DNA of 64,000 nt from Paramecium sonneborni (lineage: Eukaryota; Ciliophora; Oligohymenophorea; Peniculida; Parameciidae), in NCBI GenBank assembly GCA_905182985.1, contig CAJJDN010000069.1, positions 255,035 through 319,034 of the forward strand, given 5' to 3'. The position numbers were made by a program, and so were the translations under genes. Positions 36,306-48,516 of the stretch are shown here, piece after piece. The notes beneath the pieces were generated by a model. It was not told the DNA's origin. It ran no database searches and saw nothing but the letters and a program-made list of their open reading frames with translations. Positions within the stretch are counted from its first letter, which is position 1. Each line of letters begins with the position of its first letter.

Positions 36306-39110
36306 ATGCTCCTGTTATTTATTTTCTTAATCGAAATCAAATTTTGTGAGTTGGTACAAAAATGTGATGTTTCTGAAGTTTGTGAAACAATGTAACATCC
36401 TATTGATGCTAAGTTACATTTTACTATCCACTCACATTTAGAACCCTTTTAATCTTTCACCTTCCATTAGTATCAAGAAGGAATTTATAGTGAAAAGTAT
36501 TCTAAGACCATTTGTGTAGATTGTCTTTATGAATAAGTAATAGAGACACTAGTGAAATATCCAGATTTTACATATGTGATAGGGGAGATATGTTATTTCA
36601 GAGAGTTTTATGAAAAATAAAATGAAACCCAGCAAAACATTATCAAGAACTTTATACAATAAGGTAGAATAGAAATAGTTAATGGAGGATGGGTATAAAA
36701 TGATTAATCAAGTTCAAACTATCAAGATATCATTTTACAATTACAAGTTGGCCATTAATGGGTTCATCAAAAATTTGATTAAATAATCTAGACTGCTTGG
36801 AATATTGATTCATTCGGACATTCATATACTTAGAGTGCACTCAATTATCTATTTAATATGAAATAACAAATTATAGAAAGAGTTGATGTTAACGATATTA
36901 TATAAAGAGTAAAGAAGGGGAAATTAGAATTTATTCAACATATTCAACCCTATGATTATCAAATTCTAACACATTTAAGGTTTAAAAGACATTCTTAAGT
37001 TCACATTAATTAATCGAAACTAAGTGATAATTCTTAATGTATTCAGCTCTATAATTAACTAAAGGAATTTGAATAATTAATATATTACTAAAAACAAGGA
37101 GGTCTTGGTAACATATTATTTCATTATAGCGGTGATACATTCTAATTGATTAATGAAACTAATATTGAATCTTAGAATTTGATTATGGAATTCTATGAAT
37201 TATTTCAATGTCGAAAATTATAAATACTATGGTCTACTCCTAATTAATTTTTTGATGATTTGAAATCTTCCTAATCATTTACATAGATTTCACATAAGTA
37301 TTCTGATTTCCTTCCACACTTTGAAGATGGAGTTTATTACAATGCCATGTATATAACTCATCCATTATTCAAAAAATTTCTTAGAGTTGTCTCTTATCAA
37401 TTATAAGCAATAAATCTTTATACAATCTAACATAAATTATTTTCGATTTCTTATTAAAAATTAACAGAATTAATTGCATTATCATAACATCATCATGGGA
37501 TATCAGCTACAGCTAGATATTAGGTAATAGATGATTTATAAGAATAAATTGAGAATTCATTTGAAGAATTAAAATAAAAAATTAATAATTTTTCACATAG
37601 TAAGTTTGAATTGATAGGGTAGTTAAAACATACTTATAAACAAACAAAAAGAATTATTTTGGATTGTTCCTAAAACTCTAAATGTGTATTGGAATATTTC
37701 ATTAAAAATCGAAGATTAAAATCTGTTATTGTTTTAATATATAATCCTTAGCACAGTTAAACAAAAATAATTGAATTAGAAATTCCCTCAAGAAATGCTC
37801 AAATCTTAACTTAAGATCTAATTTTAATTCCAGATTAATAAGTCAAAGTTAATAATGAGTCAAATATTTTGACATTTTAAACATATTTTTATGGATATAG
37901 TGAATAATAATTTGTTTTAAATTTTGATTGTTCAATAGATTGTGCTTTTGTCAATGAATTTTAATTGCATTTAGATTTAAGTGAATAAATTAAATTACTA
38001 GAAAAACAATTTTCACTAGGTGAGCCAATAGAAACAATAAGTTGGACAGAAATTATTTAAAATGTAACATTAGAAATATAGAGATAAGGTATTGATTATG
38101 AATTCATATTCACTCACTTAAATCATTCATTTTCTATTAAATACAATTACTATCCAAATACAAAATCACAAACTGATAAACATTCAGCAAAAACTCCTGG
38201 AAAATCAGTACTTATGAGCGATTTTAATAATGGAGGACTAATATGTGAATTTGAAAAGATGTATACATTAAAATCTACAAGTATTTTCTAAGAAATAATC
38301 CTTTAATGTGGTAAAATCTATACACTCAGCCTTCTTTTCACTGAAGATGGAATAGAATTAAGAACTTAAATGTATGCAAATACTCTTACTATGGGTGATT
38401 ATACAATGATGATTACATTCTAAAATATTACTTAAGATTCTCATTTTTATACTGATTCTAATGGTTTGTATCCAATTTAGAGAGAAAGTTTCAAAAGAGA
38501 AGATTATGAACCAATATGTTCAGAAAATGATTAAATAAATTGCAATGTATATCCAATTACAGCATATGCATTATTATAATCAAATAATTATATTGCTGCT
38601 ATTCTTACAGATAGATCTTAAGGTGTTTTTAATTTAAATCCTTAAACCATCGAAATTATTGTAGAACATTTAGCTGGTGATGATGGACTTGGAGAAGCTT
38701 GTGCTAAGCGAAATAATCATTAATTTAGGCATTTCATTTAATTTAATCCTTAATGTTTAAGATGCAAATGGAATGAATTTTTATTTACAAGTGATTTTAT
38801 ACGTTTAAGTAATGAATTCTCTTCCTTTCCATATAAATAAATTATTCATTCCAGATAATTAAGATTGTAATTTTAGAGAACTAATTTTGATCAAATTCTA
38901 CTTTATGCAGAAAATCTACTTGAAGTTTTTGATAATACTTCATTAACTAATAATATGATATCAATAAACTCAACTTTGATTGAAGATATTTTATCCATCC
39001 AAAACATTACTTTGTAAGAAACATATTTAAATGGAATTCCTTCGAATTAAAAACAATCTACTTTAGAACTCCTACCTCTAGAAATAAGAACATATATTGT
39101 GAATTAGTGA
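36306..39110 (+). CDS. GH38 alpha-mannosidase-like protein with altered active site
   Basis: An intronless frame of 935 codons. The N-terminus is a signal peptide (MLLLFIFLIEIKF), so it enters the secretory/lysosomal route. Family landmarks: IVNGGWVQNDQ, the nucleophile segment TAWNIDSFGHSYTQSALN (Asp present), DFLPHFEDGVYYNAMYITHP, and QHHHGISATARYQV; the C-terminal half is the usual beta-rich mannosidase region (LAGDDGLGEACAKRNNHQFR). Two positions differ from active GH38 enzymes. The N-terminal zinc motif, normally H-x-H-N-D-P-G-W, reads HSHLEPF, with Glu where a zinc-binding Asp is expected. The HHD motif is HHH. The fold call is firm; activity is doubtful. Lysosomal-type members trim N-glycan mannose. 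Confidence 0.85.
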
Positions 39111-39197
39111 TTTTTATTCAGGTTGTCTATACAAAATTTGTTAATTCTATTTACTGTTTAAGTTTTATACATATAAAAAATCAAAATTTTTTTAATT

Positions 39198-40205
39198 TCA
39201 TTTTTGTCCCTCTTTTTGTAATTTTTCTCTCTATTTTTTTTTATCAAGTATCACTTTCAATAAAGCTCCAACAATTAATAAGGATCCAAGAACACTTAAA
39301 AATGAAATATGAGCTCCACTAATAATATCAAATATATATCCATATAAAATTTATGTTTAACCTAACATAGACATTTCTGTTAGATCTCCTTTCATATATG
39401 CTCGATTAAGAAATATTTATTGTAGATAAGACACTAAACCAACTGATAATAATAAAATAGTTTCAATTAAAGAAGGATATCTCCAAATGAAGTTAGGTTC
39501 AATGATACAAACTATTGAAGAAATTATTAAAGAAGTTACTCCAAAATATTGTGGTATTACTAATTAATTGACCTAATTAATTAAAATGATTACTTTATTA
39601 GATAAATTATTGATCAATACTTATACAAGTGAAAAGAAGAATGCAGAAAATAATAATAGAATGCATCCAAAAAGTTGTGTTTCGGAATTTTTGATAGTAC
39701 TTATGTTTTAACCAAGAATTTATTATAAAAAAGGTGGTTGAGTGATCAAAATTATTCCTAAAAAGCACAATATCAAATTAGCAAATAATTTATAAGACAA
39801 AATCTCAGTTTTTAAATAAAATATAGCTATTAATGTTGTCCAAAATGGTGATGTTTATAAAAGCACCTAAGCTTCAGCTATATTCACATATTTAAGGCTT
39901 GTATAAAATAAGAGTGTTGCAAAACAACCAATAATGCTTCTTTAAAAAAGCTTCATATAAACATCTCTTGAAAATCCGTAGAGCTTCACTTTCGAACTAT
40001 TTGCAATCACTGAACCCAATAAACACCATACAATTCCTCTAGTATATACAATTTAATTTGCATTCATTCCAACTGTTTTACCCAATAAGGAATTTATTGA
40101 AATAAGAAATGTTCCTATTAAAATATAAATAATTGGTGCAGCCCTTATCCATTTATCTTCTATCATCTTAGCACATGATTAAGTTTTAAGAATAATTAAT
40201 TCCAT
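39198..40205 (-). CDS. EamA/DMT-family membrane transporter
   Basis: 335 residues in one intronless frame. About ten hydrophobic helices are visible in two halves, as in the drug/metabolite transporter superfamily: IRAAPIIYILIGTFLISIN, SIIGCFATLLFYTSLKYVN, then AEAQVLLQTSPFWTTLIAIF (end of the first EamA repeat), LILCFLGIILITQPP, LLLFSAFFFSLVQVLI, and the final helix pair ISFLSVLGSLLIVGALLKVI. The tail is basic (DKKKQREKLQKEGQK). Homologues include SLC35-like and plant EamA carriers; the substrate cannot be predicted. The TGA at 39198 depends on counting nine A's in a homopolymer; with eight the frame would run on into the mannosidase antisense. Confidence 0.87.
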
Positions 40206-40756
40206 TTTTAAAAACTTAATTCTGAATAATAATTAAGAATATTATTTAAAATTTCATTTTCATAAATAACTCTAAAGTATTAATTTCATTCCATACTTCT
40301 TTTTTTTTTGTTTGAATTTGCTTTTCTTGAAGAAATATTTCAAATAATACTCATTCTTTATTAGTAGATATTTTTAATAAAAATAGTATGTCAATATTTC
40401 TAATTGTTAAGGTATTATAATATCAGCAAATTACCATTTGATAATTTTATATATATTATTAAAAGTATATATTCCCAAATTCCAATAAATAAGGATTAAT
40501 TTAAGAATTATTTATTTTTCAAGAAATCATGGAAAACAGTATAAAAAATAGAATTGTACTTCAGTTAATTAGTAATATTTTAATACTAAAACAATTTTTT
40601 ATATTGTCAAATAATTCTGTGCATAAAATAATATATATACTAATATTGACACAAAACAAGTAAGTCTTGGCAATCAAAATAATTAAAGGTGAAATCTAAA
40701 TACCAGATAATAAAATACGATATTGCGAACTATTTAATTAAATTAATTTATTTTAT
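40206..40756. other. Divergent intergenic region
   Basis: 551 bp between the transporter start and a plus-strand hypothetical gene. AT-rich; nothing coding or repetitive was seen. It presumably holds both promoters. Confidence 0.5.
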
Positions 40757-41440
40757 ATGAGCTCTGATTATGAAAGCGATTCCGAACATCTAGAGTTTGT
40801 CTCAAACTTTTTTAATCTCATTTAAGCTATTAATAATTGTATTCTTTATTAATCATTTCAAAGATTGGAAACTTAAGGCATAGCGAAATAGAACTGCTAA
40901 ATTCATAAAAAATACCAAAGCGCGAAGAAGTAATAATTGTAAAACTATTTATTTTTAGAAGCTGGATAAATAAATTTTAAAATGCCATAAAGCCTTGATT
41001 AAAATTTATCAGAAATAGTTTCCTTTAATAAAAACTAAGCAGAGAAATTAGTTAAGCCAATGAGAAATTAAACAAAAAATTTAGAGAATTCATAAGTTGA
41101 GCCTTTCATTTGCAACGTTCATTAAATACTAAGGTAAATAACCTATGAATTAATTAAGAGATATCATGTTGAAATAATAGATCTTAAGGAATATTTAAAA
41201 ATAAGTTTATTTGAATTTAATTGATTAACACAATAAAAAGCCATCTAATTTGTAACTTAGAACAAGCTGTTTACATGTGTAAATTAAGTTAATATTATCC
41301 TTTCTAGATATTTGGCAGAAAAAATTTATGCTGATAAAATAAAAGATGTTGCAATTAATAAAACTACTCATGAAACTCCAAAAATTGTAATCCCCTTATT
41401 GAAAAATATAATACAAACTAGAAAAGGAAGCATGGATTGA
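40757..41440 (+). CDS. Hypothetical protein, incompletely resolved exons
   Basis: A clean frame of 155 codons runs from ATG 40757: MSSDYESDSEHLEFVSNFF, then QIHKKYQSAKKQQLQNY, QAEKLVKPMRNQTKNLENSQ and QILRQITYELIKRYHVEIID, to a TGA near 41.22 kb. The downstream sequence also reads as protein (AEKIYADKIKDVAINKTTHE, IIQTRKGSMD before TGA 41438) after at least one 29-nt GTA...TAG intron. I could not choose splice sites that join the two parts in one frame. Cytosolic, basic, Gln-rich; no domain is recognised. Confidence 0.5.
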
Positions 41441-42827
41441 ATATAAAATTTTGGTTTACTTCTTCTTTTAAATTAGTTTTAAGAATAAAAATAAATCTGT
41501 TTAAATTGTTAAATTTAAATTTAATAAAGTAAGAAAATAATATTAGAGTTCCAAAAACAAATTCACCTTTCTATACTACTCGCAATCTGTGAATATTCTA
41601 TTCAAATGATTTTTATTGATGTTCTTATCATAGAATAGATGAATTTACTAAAAAATTATACTTTTCAATTTTTAAAAGTTGAATTTCAAATTTCCTTGCC
41701 ATAATTATTGTCTCTTTTCTATTTTAAAAATTAATTTATTAGTAGTGAAAATATTTTAAGTAAATCACAAAATAAATTCACAATCATTTTTTTATTTATA
41801 TCTTTATAAATTCATCTATGAAATAAAATTGAAATTCTGATTATTATATCATCTAATCTAAAAAATCCAAATAATTTTAACTTAATTATTATTTGAATAT
41901 AATTTTTATTGAAATCAATAAAAAAGTTGAAATAAAAAAAGAATCTTTGTTATATAAAATAAAAAATTTAATGATTCAATGATTCAAGTGCTTATATTAT
42001 TTTCTATATATATTCAAAAAATCTAATGAATCTAAATAATAGAATGAGTTTTTATAGATTTATAATATATAAAAAAATAAGTTATTTTCTCTAAATTATG
42101 GATGAATTATACTATATAAGGATATATTTTATACTCAATAAAAATTTTTTGATTAGATAAGCTACTAAATTAATTTAAATAATAAAAGTGCTAATTAATC
42201 TGATAAATATTTTGATAATTCAATTTCTTATTCAAAAGAATTTTGGCATATAAAAAATAAGAGAAGAATAAATATGGATTTATTTTTGAAGAAAATTATA
42301 AAATTGGAATAAATATTAGTATAACTTAATCAAATTAAAAATGTTCGTTGATTTTATTTGATAAAACTTGTAAATGTTATTCAATATGAATGGATGATAA
42401 TTTCTTTAGTTTTAAAAGTGTTACTAATAAATATGTCAGATAAATCATATTTATTTTATTTCATATGCTTGTAAATAAATTTATAAGCTTGATTTTATAT
42501 TTTTGCTCCGATTTTCTTGGGAAAATGAATAAGATATATTAAATTTTGAATAGTTTACTAATGAATCGAATAAATTTTTATCTTGGATAACTGTGAACAT
42601 TCAATTTGAAGTATAAAGAGGCTTAATAATAAAGATTTATTTGAAACATTTATTGAGCTTAAATGGGATTTGTTTATGAATTGATTAAGTTTGATAATAA
42701 TTATTATAAAATTGATTTCAGCAGCCTATTTATATCTATATATATTAAATTTCTAATTAACATGTTCAATAAATAGCCTTTCTATTTACAAACATCTAGA
42801 TTTTAAAGATAATAATAAAGAGCTAAT
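41441..42827 (+). pseudogene. Possible decayed gene remnants in a gene-poor stretch
   Basis: 1.39 kb with no intact gene. Between about 42.05 and 42.72 kb the plus strand shows short protein-like pieces in shifting frames, each ended by TGA: SISYSKEFWHIKNKRRIN, LVNVIQYEWMIISLVLK, SWENEQDILNFEQFTNESNK and LFETFIELKWDLFMN. Ordinary spacers in this window do not read like this. I take it as the relic of an inactivated copy, but no family is recognised. 41.44-42.05 kb shows nothing. Confidence 0.3.
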
Positions 42828-43421
42828 ATGTTGCCTTCTGTAGCTCAATATTTATAGAAGGTAAAAACTCCAGAAAAAAACAATCCAAAATAGAAGGAAT
42901 CTCCATAGTATAGAATTAAAAGCAATCCAAAAATTATTCCTTAAAGATAAGCATCATCATCAAGTCCAAGCAAAGAAAAGCCAAAACTTAAATAAAGTTC
43001 ATTTCATTCTTAACAAAGTAAGTAAAAAAGAAAACTTTAAGAAATGGTTAATGATTCTTAAGTTATCTCAAGAATATAAAAAACAGAAACAGCCTTAGAA
43101 AATTAAGTTTTAAGTCAAAAAAAAAATGTTTTATAGGAATCTTAAGAAATAATGTTAAAATTACAAAAAAATGCAGCAGTTAGAAGAGTTAAAACTGAAG
43201 AATGCGACAGAGAAGATAATTTGAATTCAATTAGAGGAACAGTATAAAGGAATAATAAAAATTTTAAATTTGAAAATGAAAACCTCTTAGATTTATTATT
43301 GCTCTCTACAATTGAATTAAAACATCACTTTGAATAAACTAGAACAACAAGATAAATTATGCCAACAAAAGCTAAAGTGGCAAGATTGAGTATCAAATAA
43401 TTTCCAAAAGATTTCTTTTGA
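42828..43421 (+). CDS. Basic hypothetical protein (197 residues)
   Basis: A single intronless frame of 198 codons. The N-terminus is MLPSVAQYLQKVKTPEKNNP, then a Ser/Pro/Lys-rich segment (RQASSSSPSKEKPKLKQSS), a helical stretch (RIQKTETALENQVLSQKKN) and an ordered-looking tail (LLDLLLLSTIELKHHFEQTR) ending SIKQFPKDFF. Strongly basic with no membrane segment. It ends 45 bp from the 3' end of a convergent small gene. No family is recognised. Confidence 0.7.
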
Positions 43422-43466
43422 TGATATACTTCTTTTTTTCATAATATTCGAATAAATTATATTAAA

Positions 43467-43817
43467 TCATATTTTTTCAAGTTCTTTAATGAAATCTGAT
43501 ATAATTTTTTGAAACTAAATATTATTTTCATCCTTTTTAATACTCTTAATTTTCGCAATATATATAGTCAATAAATTCTTAATTAAAACTATCTTTTACT
43601 TAGCATTTTCTATAATATTTTTCAATTACATTTAGGGTATTTAAAGATTGATTTGATATTCAAGAATGATATTATTTTCATTGCTTTTTTATTTTTTTTC
43701 AAACAAATCAAAAAAATAAAATACCTCATCATCTTTTCTAACTAGTTTATTAAGTTGTTAAGAATTTTTCATTTCTCCTAAAAATGAAAAAAAGCAGAAA
43801 TTATCTAAACTACTCAT
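43467..43817 (-). CDS. Small helical hypothetical protein (116 residues)
   Basis: A single frame of 117 codons with no intron. MSSLDNFCFFSFLGEMKNSQ is followed by LVRKDDEVFYFFDLFEKK and a long amphipathic helical part (MQLKNIIENAKQKIVLIKNL, FQKIISDFIKELEKI). No domain is recognised; it could be a subunit of a coiled-coil complex. Confidence 0.6.
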
Positions 43818-44144
43818 AATAAAGTTCAAAAGATATATTTATATATCCAGATCTTTAATGAATATTTGAGTGTAAAGCCGTAGGAATAATTATTAATGAA
43901 ATGATTTAAGTATAATCTTAAAAAAATCATCTTAAAATATTAATATCCATTCATCTAATTATGCTGATTATTTTGATGGTAATTTTTGAGTTGTGGTTTT
44001 TTAATGTTCTTCAATATTATCTTTAGTCTCTATGTTTTGTTATTCTAAAGAAATAAGGTTTGTTTATAAATTCATTTATTCTGTATTTTGATTGTTCATT
44101 GAGAATTTTAAATATTATATAAATAAATTAGCAAATATTTTTTT
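43818..44144. other. Intergenic region
   Basis: 327 bp between a minus-strand gene start and the CFAP45 3' end. Nothing supported was seen. Confidence 0.5.
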
Positions 44145-45629
44145 TCAAACATTAATGATAATTTTCTTTTTAGCTAATTCAGCCTTATACTTATCTGGGA
44201 TAGCTTTTTCATTAAGATCCTTGAGCTTATTATCTTTAATACTCTCTAAAAGTCTTCTCTCTAAATTTAATTTATCTTTGATCTTTTTTCCTTCTTCAAG
44301 TCTATAATAAATTAAATTAAATTACTTATCCCTTTCTTCCTATTTCTTTTTCTCTTCATTTTAAATTATTTATTTTCTAAGTTCTTCTGCATGTTTTTTT
44401 CTTAATGCTTCTTTATCTTATAAAATTTTCATCTCGTTTTCTCTTTCTTATTTTTATTTTTAAATGACCCTTTAGAATTCATCTCTTTCCAATTTAGCCT
44501 ATTAATTATAATATTGAAATTACTTATTCTTAATATCTTTCCATCTTTTCTTTTTACTATAATTTTCTTGCTTCCATAACTTCATAATTTAATTTCATTT
44601 TTTATTCTAATTCTTTTCTTTCTTTTTCTCTTGCTTATCTTTCATTTTATTCCATTTATCTTTTAGCTCTTAAAAGATCTAATTCAGCTGCTCTATCTTA
44701 TGCCTTTTCTTACATTTCTCTTAATCTTTAAACTTCTCTTTCTTTTTCTTCTTTAATCCTTTTTTATTCTTCTAAAAGTTCAGCTTCCTTTTAAGTTTTT
44801 TATAAATTATATTATAATATTTTTTCTTCTTCATCTCTTTCTTCTTAAATTCTTTTTTCTTTAATCAATATTGCCTTATGATTAGCTTCTAGAATTTCAT
44901 CTTACACTTTAGATTAGTGAAGTTTTCTTTACTGAATCTTCTATGCTTCATCTTATTATAATTATTTAATCTATTTAAGCATAATCTATCCTTCTCTTTC
45001 TTATTCTTCTTTCTCTTTTAATCTTATTAATTCTCTTTCTTTAATTTATTCAATTATGATTTCATGTCCAAGTTTCAATTATTATTTTTATTTCTAATCT
45101 TTTTCTTCATGATATTTAATTGCTCTAAGTCTCTCTATTTCCATCATTAAATCTTTACGCTTCTCTTACATTTTATATTGATCAAATAATTCTTTTTTTT
45201 CTTACAATTATTTATCTCTGATTGTTACACATTTTGCATACATTACCATTTTATTCATCTCTTTAACATCATCTATCTATTCATTCATAATCTCCTATGC
45301 CTAAATATCATTATTATTAATATAACTCTTGAAATTAATGAATCTTTTGCAAATTTATCTTCTTGTTCTTATTAACTTAATGGAACTGATTTTTTCTTCT
45401 CTTCTTCAATCTATAACATTCTTTATTTCTTAGCTTAAGCTTCAGCCAACTATTTCTCTTTCTATTCTTCTAATAACTTTTTATGTTGTAATTACTCCTC
45501 TTTTGTTGTTATAACTGAAAGATTCTATTATCAATTTCATATACATACCTTTATTCTCTATAATTCAGATCCTGTCAATATTATCATGTCAGATTATGCT
45601 AAATCTTCTTTAAAATAACTTTTTGTCAT
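44145..45629 (-). CDS. CFAP45: Cilia- and flagella-associated protein 45 (CFAP45/CCDC19)
   Basis: Microtubule inner protein of axonemal doublets. The translation matches the family over most of its length: NKMVMYAKCVTIRDKQLQEK (animal form MAKCAVIRD...), RKDLMMEIERLRAIKYHEE, REVQRLREMQEKAQDRAAEL and LDLLRAKRQMEQNERQAREK, ending in DLNEKAIPDKYKAELAKKK, the counterpart of the conserved 'GLPEKY' tail. It is almost entirely one long charged helix, as expected for a filamentous inner-wall protein. At least three introns of 24-26 nt are needed, for example before RLEEGKKIKDK and before EAQEIMNEQ. The start MTKSYFKEDLAQSD at 45629 is 133 bp from the divergent Mei2-like gene. Confidence 0.93.
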
Positions 45630-45762
45630 TTTCTATCGCTTCGATTAAACTTTGGATGTACCAACACTCTATTTGGTGGATAACTCAAAATTCTTATTAC
45701 TGTATTACCATTAGAAGGTTGTTATATGAATTTTACTTAAAAAAATAAAAATTAATATTTTA

Positions 45763-46799
45763 ATGGACAAGCAGATACGTTTAAATTAGGAACAGATCTT
45801 GTAATGCATTAGAAATCATAGAGATTTAAATGAAATCTTATCAAAATAAAAAGATCATAGTTCATAAGAGTTATTTGATGAAATTGAGAGAGTTACTAAT
45901 AACATGTCAAATGAAAGCAAAGAAAGTTAAGAAAGCAAGTCAAATAGTGATACAATAGATAGAGCTATTAAAATGTTTGCAGGTAAAATAAATTTTATAG
46001 TTAAATTCTCTAGAACCTAAAGTGATACTTTATAAGAAAGAAAATAGTCTAGCCTCTGATCAAATAATGGAATAGATCTCTTAAGTATTCAACAACAAAT
46101 CTTTTGATTAAAAAGTGAACTCAAATCTTTCGACTGAGATTTCTAATGAACCTTGTTTATAATTAGGTTCATCTCGTCAATCATTATTGACTAGTGGTTC
46201 AGAAACAGAAAGGAGAAAAAGAAAGACCATCTCACAAGAAGAATCTCATTATTTTGTTGTCAAAATCGAAGATGTCATTAATTATTAAGATGAACGAACT
46301 ACAATCATGATCAAAAACATACCTAATAAATATACAGTCTAAATGTTACAAGATTTAATTGACCTATAACATCATGATTCCTATGATTTTTTATATCTCC
46401 CTATAGATTTTAAGGTAAACCAACAAATATTCTAAATTTAGAATAAATGTAATATGGGTTATGCATTCATTAATTTCATCCATCCCCATTATATTGTTCA
46501 ATTTTACAAAGAATTTCATGATAATGGCTGGCCACATTTTAATAGTGAAAAAGTAATCCTTTTTTCAAATCAATATTTTATTTTAGATATGTGAATTAAG
46601 ATATGCCAGAATCCAAGGTCGTCAAGCTTTAGTTTAACACTTTTAATTCTCAAGTGTTATGAATCAAAAAGTATGCCTTTATCATATTTTTAGGATAAAA
46701 AATTAAAGCCAGTAATTGTGCCATAAAGTGAATTATCCAGAATTCATTAATTAATTTAAGTAAATCATAAAGTTAATTTTTAAGCGACAAAAGTAATGA
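45763..46799 (+). CDS. Mei2-type RNA-binding protein
   Basis: Carries the C-terminal RRM characteristic of Mei2-like proteins: DERTTIMIKNIPNKYT, DFLYLPIDFK, NKCNMGYAFINFIHP, PHFNSEK and ELRYARIQGRQALVQHFQ. The family signature RTTxMIKNIPNKYT and NKCNxGYAFINF are both intact. The roughly 160-residue N-terminus is Ser/Gln/Lys-rich and likely disordered. Introns: 31 nt after KMFA, about 27 nt after PIDFK, about 34 nt after NSEK, 23 nt after VMNQK, and 25 nt at 46760-46784, which brings in the TGA at 46797; without the last the frame runs on into the neighbour. Mei2 proteins control meiosis in fission yeast and development in plants; a meiotic or sexual-cycle role here is inference. Confidence 0.9.
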
Positions 46800-46995
46800 A
46801 ATAAATGAAATAATTTTTAACATTTTTTTGGTGTTTTATGCATTTTAATTTATAAACTTCCCCATATAAACTAATTTTTTAAATTCTAATTCCACTTTAA
46901 GAATCTTTAAATTTTATAAGACATAGAAATTAATTTGAATAGAAAATAAATAATTCTTAAATAAATGAGATATTTTTAAAATAATTACTATAAAG

Positions 46996-48494
46996 TCATT
47001 TTTTCTTTGGTTATTATTTTAAACCTCCTTCTGGATTAATAATGACTTCAATTTCTATTGGAACAAAATCACCTATGGAATTAGTTGATTTATTAGAAAT
47101 AACTAATTATATAAGTTAATAAATACCATAAAAATATTTTCCAGGAGGGAAATCCTCAGGATATTCTAAATTTTCAATTCTGACCATACCTTCCTTTGTT
47201 TCAACAATTAAAGGTTCATAATCACCTTCAACATATAATTTGACAGATAAATCTATTTGATCTGGTTCAGGTTGTTTTTTAGCTTATTTTTTTGCATCTT
47301 TCTTTTTAATAGGTTATTGAGCTTATTATTCTTCTAATTATTTTTAAGCTTCTATTTCTGCTTTTAAACGTGCAACTTCCTCTCTTCTTAAAGCTAATTT
47401 TTCTCTGTAATCAATTCTAAAAAGCTTATCACCTTATTCGGTTTTTTAAACTTTAATAATATTTATAAATTACTCATTTTTAATTCTAAAATTCTTCCTG
47501 ATTCTTATTTAATTTAAACAGGAGGAGCAGGTATCATTCTCTTTGCTCCAAAATCAGGCATAGGAGGTGGATTTTTTTATTTTTTAGCTTCTTTTTACCA
47601 ATTTTTAACCATTTCATCAATTTCTTATTAAGATGGTTAGACAGGATCTTCTATATCAGGTCCTTAATAAACTAAATAAAGTTCAAAATTATTAGTTTTT
47701 CCTGACTTTAATTCATGAACCAAAACTTATGTCAAATCAATAACTGGTTCTCCTTTTTTTGCTTTTGGGTCGATAGGTTCTTCTGGTTGAGGATCTAATT
47801 TAAAATTAAGTTTATTTGTTTGCACAAAAATATATAAATATAATACATGTGGGATTATCTTAAAAGAATTCTCCAGCATAGTAATATGGATTTTCACCTT
47901 TTTTGACTAAAATTCCTTATCCATGTTTTTTATCATCTAAAAATTCTCCTTCATAATCTTCAATTTGACTTTCATATTTTCCTTTTCCAGATCTTTTACC
48001 TTTATCAAATTCACCTATATAATTATATTCTTCTGAATAATAATTGCAATGTCCATGAGGTTTATGTTAAAGAAAAGTTCCTTCAATTCTATATGTAGGT
48101 GTTTACAAGATTCCAGTTCCCTACATGCAGTTTAAGTACCATTATCCTTCATATGTCATAGCTGGTGATGAAAATACACCTTATCCATTTTTCTCTCCTT
48201 AATGAAACTCCCCTACATACATTGATCCATTTGCATAATGAAATTCTCCATGACCTTAGATTTCTCCTTATTCAAAATTGCCTTAATAGTAGCTGCCATC
48301 TTTCATTTTTAAAATCCCTTAACCTTCCTTAACTCCATTCACCCATTATCCTTCATAAGTAAAAAAGGAGTTTTCATAAATATATGTTCCAAATCCATGC
48401 CTGACTTTATTGAGGGCTTAATATTCTCCTTTGTATCTCTATTGTATAATTTAAATAATTGTACATCTTTTTATGTTTAATTGGGGGATGCCAT
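46996..48494 (-). CDS. MORN-repeat protein with C-terminal beta-rich domain
   Basis: The N-terminal half is a run of MORN repeats: YKGEYQALNKVRHGFGTY, YEGQWVNGVKEGQGIL, YQGNFEQGEIQGHGEF, YVGEFHQGEKNGQGVF, YIGEFDKGKRSGKGKY, YEGEFLDDKKHGQGIL. The C-terminal half has DLTQVLVHELKSGKTNN, a coiled coil (RREEVARLKAEIEAQKQLEE) and YPEDFPPGKYFYGIY. Introns: 26 nt at 48439-48464 (fixing the start at MASPNQTQ) and 23 nt near 47.46 kb. The two halves join in frame only if 22 nt at 47825-47846 are removed, whose 3' end is TG rather than AG. With all three removed the gene is exactly 476 codons. MORN proteins of this kind are often axonemal or membrane-linked; no orthologue is assigned. Confidence 0.8.
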
Positions 48495-48516
48495 TCAAAA
48501 TTAAAAATATATTTTA

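Noticed and set aside
38880..39197. C-terminal extension of the EamA transporter antisense to the mannosidase
   Set aside because: This appears only if the A homopolymer is read as eight bases; the sequence has nine, which brings a TGA at 39198.
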